This document shows positions 41,133-47,955 of a DNA stretch of 47,955 nucleotides, in pieces. The translations under genes were made by a program, and so were the position numbers. The stretch covers positions 1 through 47,955 of the forward strand of contig JAEWMT010000011.1 in assembly GCA_023393095.1 (NCBI GenBank), given 5' to 3'. Every line of letters begins with the position of its first letter. Within the stretch, counting starts at the first letter, position 1. Source of the DNA: Bacillota bacterium (GTDB lineage: Bacteria; Bacillota; Clostridia; Lachnospirales; Lachnospiraceae). Under the pieces are notes generated by a model that was given only the letters and a program-made list of their open reading frames with translations, had not been told where the DNA came from and made no database searches.

Positions 41133-41481
41133 GTTATACAGCAGGGGAGCTGTATAACTATAGCGTATAATAGGGTGGGAGTAGAAAGTGTTTTATCACT
41201 GTCTATACTTATAGTCTATATGGAAAATGTGTACACTATGTGAAAACATTATAAAATTAAAATGAATTAAGGAAAACTACTATAAAGTTTATATATATTA
41301 CAAAGAAAGCGGGTGTCAGCATTTTAATGTCTAGACACCCGCTTTACATTTATAATGTAGGGAGGAGGAGAGTGAATACCTTCACTTTCATAAGTCTATT
41401 ATAAATGGAAGATGTGATTAAATTATGGATAGAATAAAGACTTTTTGTTAACATTTTGGTTCACAAATGTGTCAGAAATCA
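41133..41481. other. Intergenic region with two further hairpins
   Basis: There is no gene here. GTTATACAGC (41133-41142) and GCTGTATAAC (41149-41158) form a perfect 10-bp stem right after the mazF terminator. AAAGCGGGTGTC (41306-41317) and GACACCCGCTTT (41334-41345) form a perfect 12-bp, GC-rich stem without a T-run. The second may be a two-way terminator for the DJ-1 gene on the minus strand. Confidence 0.6.
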
Positions 41482-42066
41482 TTATAGGTAAAAACCCATT
41501 GCTGTCTTTACCTTTTCGGTCAATTCTTTATTAGAGAGCATTTCGAGAAGGGTAAAAGCAACCTGTGGTGCTGTTTGTGGACAGTAGGAGGTAATAATAT
41601 TATTATCGATCACAACAGGTTCGTTGATTACAGTAACCCCGAATTTCTCCAGCTGCTTTTGACGTACACCGTTTCCTAAATGGTATGTAGTTCCTTTTCT
41701 GTGCTTTAAAACACCACTTTTGCCTATGGGTAAAGCTCCCACGCAGATACTAGCTATTATTTTATTCTTTGCGTCAAAATCTCGGATCAGGTTTAAAAAC
41801 CTCTCATCATAAGCTTCTTCATAAAATCCGAATTCTTCAAATCCGCCAGGAATGGCAAGAGCATCATAGTCGTCAACGTTAATATCGGTTACCATTCTAT
41901 CTGCTATGACTGGCACACCAAAAGTGCTTAGTACCTCCTTCTGAAAACCACAGGTTTCCACTGAGATATCACAGTGATAATCGATACGGGCCCAGCCCAT
42001 CACATCAATGAATACACTAAATTCCATTGTCTCAAAACCTTTTGCTAGCAATACTAGAACTTTCAT
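41482..42066 (-). CDS. DJ-1/PfpI-family protein
   Basis: This 194-residue cytosolic protein belongs to the DJ-1/ThiJ/PfpI superfamily. The reactive cysteine is C108 at the nucleophile elbow (ASICVGALPIG), and E12 (GFETME) is the partner acid, as in DJ-1. Members act as glyoxalases, deglycases or stress proteins, and which applies here is open. An insertion around residues 78-90 (EEFGFYEEAYDERF) favours the group often annotated as 4-methyl-5-thiazole-like or DJ-1 proteins in Clostridia. It is monocistronic, with AAGGAGGAC before the ATG. Confidence 0.85.
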   Translation of the reverse strand: MKVLVLLAKGFETMEFSVFIDVMGWARIDYHCDISVETCGFQKEVLSTFGVPVIADRMVTDINVDDYDALAIPGGFEEFGFYEEAYDERFLNLIRDFDAKNKIIASICVGALPIGKSGVLKHRKGTTYHLGNGVRQKQLEKFGVTVINEPVVIDNNIITSYCPQTAPQVAFTLLEMLSNKELTEKVKTAMGFYL

Positions 42067-42244
42067 CTAAGTCCTCCTTGTATAAAATAAATGGTAATAT
42101 TATGTATTATGAATGAAAAAGTATAGAATTACAACCGGCAATTCAAATTGATTCATATAGTTCGGAAATTATGGAAATTGTGTTTTTATTGTGTTATGGA
42201 TTGAAAATATCTTGGTTTGTATATATAATAAGGAATGGTGAAAA

Positions 42245-42328
42245 ATGAAAAAAGGTACGGTTTATATCCAACCAGATAACACTTTATCATTTTGGATGTT
42301 TAAAATACGAGAACATAGATTGGACTAA
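42245..42328 (+). CDS. 27-residue upstream reading frame
   Basis: An ATG at 42245 with AAGGA about ten bases before it opens a 27-codon frame (MKKGTVYIQPDNTLSFWMFK, then IREHRLD). Its stop lies four bases before the ATG of the histidine phosphatase gene, which itself has no good ribosome binding site. Translation of the phosphatase could therefore depend on ribosomes ending this frame. It may alternatively be fortuitous. The 42067-42244 stretch upstream shows nothing else. Confidence 0.4.
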   Translation: MKKGTVYIQPDNTLSFWMFKIREHRLD

Positions 42329-42332
42329 TAAA

Positions 42333-42920
42333 ATGCGGATAGGATTACTGCGTCACTTTAAAGTGAATTGTCCTCATAAGAAAATGATGACCTCCGAAGA
42401 ATTTCGGGAATGGTCAGAAAAATATGAGGTTTCTAAGGTTATTAAGAAGAAAGTAGAAATGTACGGAATTGAATGGGATGTATGTTATGCAAGTGATTTA
42501 CCACGAGCTGTTACAACTGCACAAGAAGTTTACAGTGGTAATGTTTTAATAGATAAATTACTAAGGGAAGTTGATAATGCACCCTTTATACATACGGAAC
42601 GTATCAAATTACCCTTTGAGATATGGCATGTTTGTGGGAGACTGGCTTGGTATTTTAAATCTAAGAGTCAGCCGGAGAATAGAACCGATACGATACGACG
42701 CATTAATGAATTCCTTGACCGGATTGATTGGTCACAGGAAGATATATTAATTGTATTTCATGGTTTTATGCTATATAATTTTCAAAAGCAGCTTCGGAAA
42801 CGCGGATTTAAAGGGAAGAGGGTAAAGCTGGTTAAAAACGGTATCTTATATGAATATCTTAGGGAAGAAGAGAAAAGAGCGGAGTTAGAACATGAAGATA
42901 ACGCTAATTTGTGTGGGTAA
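42333..42920 (+). CDS. Histidine phosphatase (phosphoglycerate-mutase-like)
   Basis: This 195-residue cytosolic protein has the RHG-type core altered to RHF: R7-H8 (LLRHF), then R58 (SDLPRAVTTA), E79 and H143 (VFHGF). The phospho-accepting His and the second His are present, while the Gly after the first is replaced by Phe, as in a divergent branch. The substrate is unknown. It overlaps the start of rlmH by 29 bp, so the two genes form one unit. Confidence 0.75.
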   Translation: MRIGLLRHFKVNCPHKKMMTSEEFREWSEKYEVSKVIKKKVEMYGIEWDVCYASDLPRAVTTAQEVYSGNVLIDKLLREVDNAPFIHTERIKLPFEIWHVCGRLAWYFKSKSQPENRTDTIRRINEFLDRIDWSQEDILIVFHGFMLYNFQKQLRKRGFKGKRVKLVKNGILYEYLREEEKRAELEHEDNANLCG

Positions 42921-43371
42921 GCTAAAAGAAAAATATCTGACACAGGGAGTTGAGGAATATACAAAACGACTGAGCAGATACTGCACTTTAGAAATAATGG
43001 AGTTAGCAGATGAAAAGACACCGGATCATGCAGGTGCAGCCCTTGAGGATATTATAAAGAATAAAGAAGGGGAGCGTATTTTGAAGGTTCTAAAAGAGGA
43101 CTCCTACTGTATCGCTCTGGCGATCGAGGGACATATGCTTTCCTCAGAAGAATTAGCCGATAAAATAGATACACTTGGCATAACAGGAATAAGCCATATC
43201 AGCTTTATCATCGGAGGTTCTCTTGGATTATCCACTGAGGTTCTGAAAAGAGCTGATTATAAATTAAGCTTTTCTAAAATGACTTTTCCCCATCAACTGA
43301 TGAGAATGATATTATTGGAGCAGATTTACCGTTCTTATCGAATTATGAATAACCAACCCTATCATAAGTAA
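42892..43371 (+). CDS. rlmH: 23S rRNA pseudouridine-1915 N3-methyltransferase
   Basis: This enzyme methylates pseudouridine 1915 of 23S rRNA on the 70S ribosome, using S-adenosylmethionine. It has 159 residues, the normal size of this SPOUT dimer. The SAM-knot motifs FIIGGSLGLS and FPHQLMRMILLEQIYRSYRI are present, and the protein ends in the conserved PYHK. GCGGAGTT precedes the ATG. The last 18 bases, including the stop codon, recur exactly at 44336-44353. In staphylococci this very end of rlmH (orfX) is the attachment site of SCC elements. Confidence 0.96.
   Translation: MKITLICVGKLKEKYLTQGVEEYTKRLSRYCTLEIMELADEKTPDHAGAALEDIIKNKEGERILKVLKEDSYCIALAIEGHMLSSEELADKIDTLGITGISHISFIIGGSLGLSTEVLKRADYKLSFSKMTFPHQLMRMILLEQIYRSYRIMNNQPYHK
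43354..43371 (+). repeat. Left copy of the rlmH 3'-end direct repeat
   Basis: CAACCCTATCATAAGTAA encodes the last residues of RlmH and its stop. It is identical to 44336-44353. TATCATAAGT is also the core of staphylococcal SCC attachment sites (established knowledge). Confidence 0.75.
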
Positions 43372-43472
43372 CGAAAATTGAAGATGCCAGATGATTATTC
43401 CAATAAGGACATGGCCTAAGATTCCATTCATCATGATTTCTGTTGTATTTTTACTAATAGGGAGGATACATA

Positions 43473-44213
43473 ATGACTGAGAAGAAAAAAGGAAAACATA
43501 AGGTTTTAAAACTTCTTTTAAGTACTGTAGCTGCCATTGTGGTTGTATTTGCAGCAGTCTTTTTTATTTATGTCTCAGACTACATGCATTCAGGTCAAGA
43601 TGCGAAGGCAGCTTTGGAAAGTGCGAAGGTGGCTGTGACTAAGTTTAACCAAGGGGTGTCATTTGGCAATCCAGATGCTGACACTGGGTATATATTCTAT
43701 CCTGGTGGCAAGGTAGAGTATACTGCATATGCTCCGATTATGGAATCCGTAGCGGAGGGAAATGTTTTCTGTGTTATAAAAAAGATGCCATTTAACCTTG
43801 CAGTATTTGACATTAGTGCTGCATCTGACATAATTAAAAAATATCCTAATGTGAAACATTGGTATATCGGAGGACATTCCTTGGGAGGAGCTATGGCAGC
43901 AATCTTAGCAGCACAGCAGCCAAAATTATTTGATGGCGTAATTCTTCTTGCCGCATACCCTACCAAGGATTTATCAAACAGTGGATTAAGAGTGCTTACC
44001 TTATACGGTAGTGAAGACAAGGTTTTGAAAATGGATTCTCTTGAGAAAGGGAGGACCCTGATGCCGGTAGATTATAAGGAAATCTGTATTAATGGCGGTA
44101 ATCATGGCCAATTCGGGGATTACGGATTGCAAGCGGGTGATGGAACGGCACAGATAACACCTAGTGAGCAGTGGAAAGAAACAACAGAAGCGATACTTAG
44201 TTTTATAAATTAA
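43473..44213 (+). CDS. Membrane-anchored alpha/beta hydrolase
   Basis: This is a 246-residue protein. A lysine-rich start and one hydrophobic helix (residues 11-34) anchor it, with the enzyme outside the cytoplasm. The catalytic triad of the short abhydrolase-5 group is clear: S136 (GGHSLGG), D182 (GSEDKV) and H211 (GGNHGQFG). The GYIFYPGGKVEYTAYAP opening is typical of this clostridial branch. The substrate, an ester, is unknown. The gene is the only one between the two copies of the rlmH end repeat, suggesting it arrived or was duplicated with that segment. GGGAGG precedes the ATG. Confidence 0.82.
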   Translation: MTEKKKGKHKVLKLLLSTVAAIVVVFAAVFFIYVSDYMHSGQDAKAALESAKVAVTKFNQGVSFGNPDADTGYIFYPGGKVEYTAYAPIMESVAEGNVFCVIKKMPFNLAVFDISAASDIIKKYPNVKHWYIGGHSLGGAMAAILAAQQPKLFDGVILLAAYPTKDLSNSGLRVLTLYGSEDKVLKMDSLEKGRTLMPVDYKEICINGGNHGQFGDYGLQAGDGTAQITPSEQWKETTEAILSFIN

Positions 44214-44335
44214 GTGCAGAGCCAATTCAGCTATGTGGCAAAAGTTTATTTGTAATATACTTTACATATCGTCACTTTCAGGATTTACTTTTGGTACTGT
44301 GAAAGACGAAAAACCTCATTTAGTAGTTTAACGGA

Positions 44336-44353
44336 CAACCCTATCATAAGTAA
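44336..44353 (+). repeat. Right copy of the rlmH 3'-end direct repeat
   Basis: CAACCCTATCATAAGTAA is identical to 43354-43371 and lies 982 bp downstream in the same orientation. Read in the RlmH frame the right copy gives NGQPYHK and a stop, a good alternative RlmH end, as expected for a site-specific insertion that rebuilds the gene. Confidence 0.75.
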
Positions 44354-44378
44354 AAATCAAATCTAATTAAATTAAAAT

Positions 44379-44471
44379 AATAAGCCGGATACTATAATAT
44401 AATCCCTCCAAAGTAGTTTTGTAAATTAAAACTATCTACTTAAAGGGATCATATATAGTATCCGGTTTATT
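44379..44471. terminator. 93-bp hairpin between convergent genes
   Basis: AATAAGCCGGATACTATA and further (44379-44407) pairs with ATATATAGTATCCGGTTTATT and its left neighbours (44444-44471), with small mismatches. The inner AAGTAGTTTT region pairs with AAAACTATCTACTT. It lies just outside the right rlmH-end repeat, and its length is unusual for a plain terminator. It probably stops transcription from both sides. Confidence 0.65.
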
Positions 44472-44490
44472 ACTTTGCTTCTTATATTGC

Positions 44491-45060
44491 CTATGCAAAA
44501 CCAAAGTATCTTAGAATACCTAAGTATATTCCATAAGCAAATTGGCGCTGATCATCCCGAAGCTTGATAGCATCGGATTGATTTGTCAGATATGCAAGTT
44601 CAATCAGCAAAGCGGTTGCCTCTGATCGTCGTAATACAAACAGTGAAGGGTTGACTCTGATCCCATTATTCTTCGTACCGACCGTCTGCGTGATACCGGT
44701 CATAATGTGTTCCGCAAGCCATTGAGCTTGGGTATTTAGCTGAAAAATATAGATTTCAGTACCATTAATAGCGGGATTTGGATTGGAATTACAATGTATG
44801 CTGATAAAATAATCAGCTGGCCATTCATTTGCCATACGTACTCTTTCCGCTAGGCTAGTTGCTGAACTTGTACCTAGTACAGTTGTAGGTGTCGGTCTGG
44901 ATAATCTGGCATCGAAATTCGGATTGTTATTCAGAAGATCAGCCAGATAAACGCCTACTTGATAATTAATATCCTGTTCCACAAGCCCATTGGCGGTTGC
45001 ACCTGCATTCGGAGCTCCAGTAGGATTGTGACCCTGGTCTATAAATATTTTTATAGGCAA
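44491..45060 (-). CDS. N-acetylmuramoyl-L-alanine amidase (Amidase_3)
   Basis: This 189-residue zinc enzyme cuts the bond between muramic acid and the stem peptide of peptidoglycan. Zinc ligands are H11 (DQGH), E28 (LVEQD) and H89 (SIHCN). The catalytic glutamate is E154 (LIELAYLTN). It has no signal peptide and no wall-binding repeats, which fits mother-cell or prophage-type lytic amidases such as CwlC that act from within at spore release. The start is TTG at 45060, with AAAGGGCG upstream. A long hairpin terminator lies beyond its end. Confidence 0.9.
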   Translation of the reverse strand: MPIKIFIDQGHNPTGAPNAGATANGLVEQDINYQVGVYLADLLNNNPNFDARLSRPTPTTVLGTSSATSLAERVRMANEWPADYFISIHCNSNPNPAINGTEIYIFQLNTQAQWLAEHIMTGITQTVGTKNNGIRVNPSLFVLRRSEATALLIELAYLTNQSDAIKLRDDQRQFAYGIYLGILRYFGFA

Positions 45061-45287
45061 AGAAACACGCCCTTTCCACTTTTTACTATTATTATCATAT
45101 TCTTTAATTAGAAAGTTGCTACAAATATGTAAGCTATAAGTATGAAATCATTATAATTAAGGGTATAGTATTACTTAGGCTGCTACCTTTGATGTTCTTT
45201 ACCTTTTCATTGAATTGCTTGTTGTAAAAAACCGATTTTACATGATAAAATAAGAAGATGTAAACAAGCTCGGGAAAAGAGGTTAAT

Positions 45288-45614
45288 ATGAAGGAAGAAT
45301 TAGGACAATTAGATTTAGAATTAAAAGGTTTATTTATGGAGAATAAAATAGATGATATGCTGGAGGTGTTACAAGATAAATCGGATTCGGATGTAAAAGA
45401 AATCAGTGATATTAATTGGAATGTTGTAAAAAAATATTATGAAACAGAACGCTTTGATTTGCTGTTTCTTCATTTTAAATTTGTGGCTTATACCTGTTTT
45501 ATTGTTGAATATGCACATCAGAAGGGGATAATCAGTGATGAGGCATTCGGTATTATGATGATGGTTTATAATGATATCTATGAGATGAAAAGGCAGCAGA
45601 GATTAGATGATTAA
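45288..45614 (+). CDS. Helical hypothetical protein
   Basis: This 108-residue protein has AGAGGTTAAT before the ATG. It is acidic and all-helical by composition (EELGQLDLELKGLF, DINWNVVKKYYETERFDLLF and GIMMMVYNDIYEMKRQQ). There is no membrane segment, catalytic motif or cysteine pair, and I do not recognise the family. It stands alone between the divergent amidase gene and a histidine phosphatase gene 149 bp downstream. Confidence 0.6.
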   Translation: MKEELGQLDLELKGLFMENKIDDMLEVLQDKSDSDVKEISDINWNVVKKYYETERFDLLFLHFKFVAYTCFIVEYAHQKGIISDEAFGIMMMVYNDIYEMKRQQRLDD

Positions 45615-45763
45615 CAATTGAGAAGAACTGGAAGGTATCATTTGTCGGTAGATTTATTGACAAAATACCATTAAGACGGTACAATTTACTGCATGACATA
45701 GTAAGAAATCATATAATACCATACGCATGAAAACAGCTCACATAATAAAAGGGGACACACATT

Positions 45764-46396
45764 ATGGTTAATATCTATCTAATCCGGCATGGTAAACAGA
45801 ACACTGAATTATGTAATGTGGATGTAGAGCTTTCAAATGAAGGGATTCTTCAAGCGGAGCTTTTGCGCGACAGATTAAAAAACTACAAGATTGATGCGTT
45901 GTATTCCAGCAATCTGTTAAGAGCAAGACAGACTGCTGAAATAATAAATCAGGTTCTATGGCTTCCCATCACAATCCGTGAAGCGGTGAAAGAGATATCT
46001 TTCGGCTGCTTGGAAGGGAATAGTAATGAATATAATGATATTCATTTTAGTGATTTTATGAAAGAACAGTTAAAGTTATTGGAGGATATTCCTTATCCCG
46101 GTGGTGAAAACGGAGCTGCTGTATATGAAAGAGCGATGCCTGTGATCAGGGAGTTGATACAAAGCGGTAAGAATCACATTGCAGTTGTTACTCATGGTGG
46201 TGTAATTCGCGCACTTCTGGCAGGTCTTTTTGGTCGTGATCAGGCAGGCAAATATCTATTTGCTTATTCCTTGGAGAATACCAGCATTACTCAATTGATC
46301 TATGAGCCTGAAATAGACCGATTTTATCTACAACGTTTTAATGACAGTGCCCATTTGGAAGGTCATAAGGAGCTACACCGCAAAAGTCAGGTTTAG
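45764..46396 (+). CDS. Histidine phosphatase (PGAM-like)
   Basis: This is a 210-residue cytosolic phosphatase of the histidine-acid branch. R8-H9-G10 (LIRHGK), R53 (SSNLLRARQTA), E77 (KEISFGCLEG) and H144 (VVTHGG) build the phospho-histidine site. The length and motif spacing fit co-factor-independent sugar- or nucleotide-phosphate phosphatases of the CobC/GpmB type rather than the glycolytic mutase. A GGGGACACAC region precedes the ATG. It is convergent with the Cof-type gene. Confidence 0.82.
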   Translation: MVNIYLIRHGKQNTELCNVDVELSNEGILQAELLRDRLKNYKIDALYSSNLLRARQTAEIINQVLWLPITIREAVKEISFGCLEGNSNEYNDIHFSDFMKEQLKLLEDIPYPGGENGAAVYERAMPVIRELIQSGKNHIAVVTHGGVIRALLAGLFGRDQAGKYLFAYSLENTSITQLIYEPEIDRFYLQRFNDSAHLEGHKELHRKSQV

Positions 46397-46433
46397 AATC
46401 TGTAATGAATATAGATGTACACCTCATCAAAAT

Positions 46434-46450
46434 AACAGTCGTGGACTGTT
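46434..46450. terminator. Small dyad between convergent genes
   Basis: AACAGTC (46434-46440) and GACTGTT (46444-46450) form a 7-bp stem with a 3-nt loop. There is no clear T-run, so it is a weak terminator at best. Confidence 0.4.
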
Positions 46451-46466
46451 TGTGAATTTCATATTA

Positions 46467-47291
46467 TTAGATATAATTTTGCATTAACCAGGCTGCTACT
46501 CCGTCCTCATAGTTGCTATGTATGACAGAGTCGGCCTTTTCTTTTAGTTCGGATACGGCATTGCCGACAGCGATTTTATAATCGGAGGCTTCAAACAGAG
46601 GGAAATCATTTCTGTTATCTCCAAAGCAGATAATTTGATCTAAATCAAGATAGGAGCGCAGATACTGAGTTGCATGATATTTTGAAGCACTTTTACTGTA
46701 GATTTCCAGATACCATAAATCCGGAGAATAATTATCCTTATAAAATACGCAGTTTAAGTCCGGAATGCTTTTAATCACTTGATAGACAGGCTCAAGCTTA
46801 TCCCTTTGATCCAGAAGAGAAAAATAGATCAGAGGCTCATTTGATAAAAGGGAAAAAGTATCAATCTGCGTAAATCGTTTCTGATAGCGATCCACTCTTT
46901 CCTGATAAAAATCATGGAGTGCTTTTGTATTCAGATCTTCATAATAGGTAGACATAAGGCCATCCTTAATCGTATAAGCAAAGCCCTTAAGTTGAAACTC
47001 TAATATGACTGACATCAGGATATCAATGCTTTCTTTTGAAAAAGTCTCAATCCTGATGTAGTCATTTTTATTGAGGTCATAGATACATACTCCGTTCATT
47101 AATACAATAGGAACAGATATGTTAACATCCCTTAGAATATCCCTTACGGAAGCAATCGTTCTAGCTGTTGCAACAGTAAATAACATTCCTTTTTCAATTA
47201 AATCATTTAATATGTTAATTGTTTTGGCAGACAGTTCTACATTTGGATGTAGAAGAGTACCATCCAAATCTGATATAAATAAAGTTTTCAT
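46467..47291 (-). CDS. Cof-type HAD phosphatase
   Basis: This is a 274-residue cytosolic phosphatase of HAD subfamily IIB. The nucleophile motif is SDLDGTLL (D8, D10), followed by TVATARTIASV, a large C2 cap (about residues 90-190) and the acidic motif IV CFGDNRNDFPLFEAS. Proteins of this type dephosphorylate sugar phosphates, flavin or vitamin B6 phosphates with broad specificity. The start at 47291 is chosen because AAGGAGAAACCC lies directly before it. A frame extension to 47321 lacks such a site. Confidence 0.88.
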   Translation of the reverse strand: MKTLFISDLDGTLLHPNVELSAKTINILNDLIEKGMLFTVATARTIASVRDILRDVNISVPIVLMNGVCIYDLNKNDYIRIETFSKESIDILMSVILEFQLKGFAYTIKDGLMSTYYEDLNTKALHDFYQERVDRYQKRFTQIDTFSLLSNEPLIYFSLLDQRDKLEPVYQVIKSIPDLNCVFYKDNYSPDLWYLEIYSKSASKYHATQYLRSYLDLDQIICFGDNRNDFPLFEASDYKIAVGNAVSELKEKADSVIHSNYEDGVAAWLMQNYI

Positions 47292-47369
47292 GGGTTTCTC
47301 CTTAGTGAAATTTCCTTTCACAGTTATCTATGGTTCGGGTGTCATAAGACAGGTGTAAAGAGAATCAAT

Positions 47370-47471
47370 AGGGCTGTCGTAAAATATCTATCAGTAATAT
47401 AAGGGACTTTACATTATAGGGATTATGTAGTGTCCCTTATATCATACATATGTCTAAAAATTGAAAACCCC
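47370..47471. repeat. Palindromic MITE-like element, copy 4
   Basis: The left end AGGGCTGTCGTAAAATATC leads to a hairpin with ATATAAGGGAC (47397-47407) and GTCCCTTATATC (47432-47443), then ATACATATGTCTAAAAATTG and AACCCC. The core is closest to copy 1 and the ends closest to copy 2. It lies between two minus-strand genes. Confidence 0.7.
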
Positions 47472-47508
47472 ATCTTCATATAGATTAAACTAATGTTACC
47501 CTAACTAT

Positions 47509-47955
47509 CTAGAGGTTATTTTGAAATGCTTCATAAGCTGCTATCATCTTATCCGTCCATGAATCAAATTCAGGATCTGGTGTCTGGCATTCAGGATGAT
47601 TACTAATATACTCAAGAGTCGTACGAACTCCCTGATCAAAACGAACATTAGCGGTAAAGCCCGGAACCAGTCGTTTTATTTTAGAGTTATCAAAGATAAC
47701 TGTACTGGTTTTATCACCTAGAAGCTCTCCTTTTAAATCAAAATAGTTTGCCAGAATATCTGAGGGAATATGGACTATCTTGGGCTTTACTCCCAGAACA
47801 TTGCCAATAATTTCATAGATCTGATTCCAGGTAAGGCTTTCATCGGAAGTAATATGTACGGTTTCACCAATCGCATGGATGTTACCCATTAATCCCACAA
47901 ATGCTTTTGCAAAATCAGTATTGTGTGTTAAGGTCCAAAGAGAACTACCATCACC
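47509..47955 (-). CDS. SDR-family NAD-dependent epimerase, 3' part
   Basis: The reading frame enters from the right edge of the window, so only the C-terminal 148 residues are seen. The fragment GDGSSLWTLTHNTDFAKAF, then VHITSDESLTWNQIYEIIG, is typical of the substrate-binding half of extended short-chain dehydrogenases/epimerases, with the nucleotide-binding GxxGxxG part lying outside the window. The likely substrate is a nucleotide sugar or a sugar-linked compound. The final 35 residues (NHPECQTPDPEFDSWTDKMI) are a clostridial-type extension. Neighbours give no further hint. Confidence 0.7.
   Translation of the reverse strand, partial: GDGSSLWTLTHNTDFAKAFVGLMGNIHAIGETVHITSDESLTWNQIYEIIGNVLGVKPKIVHIPSDILANYFDLKGELLGDKTSTVIFDNSKIKRLVPGFTANVRFDQGVRTTLEYISNHPECQTPDPEFDSWTDKMIAAYEAFQNNL

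Overview
The window comes from the chromosome of a low-GC, anaerobic Gram-positive bacterium, most likely a member of the Lachnospiraceae (Clostridia). The evidence is AT-rich coding sequence with AGGAGG-type ribosome binding sites, a Rex redox repressor, a rubredoxin, a probable Re-type citrate synthase, a DUF6774 protein, a cysteine/glycine-rich small protein of the kind seen in this family, and proteins resembling those of Lachnospiraceae throughout. The species cannot be named from the sequence alone. No rRNA, tRNA, CRISPR array, replication origin or intact transposon was seen.

Layout. 1-1590: a short FtsX-type permease and a degenerate ABC ATPase behind a LytTR-type direct repeat and a long leader hairpin. 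1857-4914: HAD phosphatase, trpS and a D-2-hydroxyacid dehydrogenase. 5175-9988 (minus strand): a spermidine/putrescine operon (XRE-cupin regulator, potA, potB, potC, potD and a 49-residue membrane peptide) with a textbook promoter and a palindromic operator. 10319-14206: DUF6774 protein with hexapeptide repeats, aroC, two small proteins and a subtilase. 14394-18860: HAAS/PadR pair, PnuC-like transporter, HxlR regulator, xylA and rubredoxin. 19403-23710: a sulfur/tRNA-modification cluster (cysteine desulfurase, TtcA-like PP-loop ATPase, TcdA), an HD hydrolase and a DUF554 protein. 24195-27840: Re-citrate synthase, a structured RNA candidate, isocitrate dehydrogenase and a GntR/FCD regulator, which together look like the oxidative route to 2-oxoglutarate and glutamate. 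28424-34575: a secreted BspA-type LRR protein, a MacB-like ABC exporter and an ABC-F protein. 34601-35343: an intergenic zone with a hairpin element, a long palindrome and a transposase scrap. 36078-41095: rex, a coiled-coil protein, acpS, nnr, alr and mazF. 41482-47955: DJ-1 protein, two histidine phosphatases, rlmH, an alpha/beta hydrolase enclosed by a duplicated rlmH 3' end, a cell-wall amidase, a Cof-type phosphatase and the 3' part of an SDR gene.

The most unusual signals are outside the proteins. (i) A roughly 170-nt RNA candidate (25653-25821) starts just below its own consensus promoter, is closed by an 8-bp terminal stem, and contains at least five further helices, two of them mutually exclusive. 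(ii) The last 18 bp of rlmH are repeated exactly 982 bp downstream, bracketing one hydrolase gene. This is the site used by SCC-type integrases in staphylococci. (iii) A family of small palindromic elements with GGGGCTGTCGCA-like ends has four copies, and a fifth element with similar ends forms most of the predicted 5' leader of the ABC-F gene. (iv) Two palindromes of about 190 bp lie at 27927-28115 and 34792-34984. (v) A predicted GntR operator overlaps the -10 box of the citrate synthase promoter.
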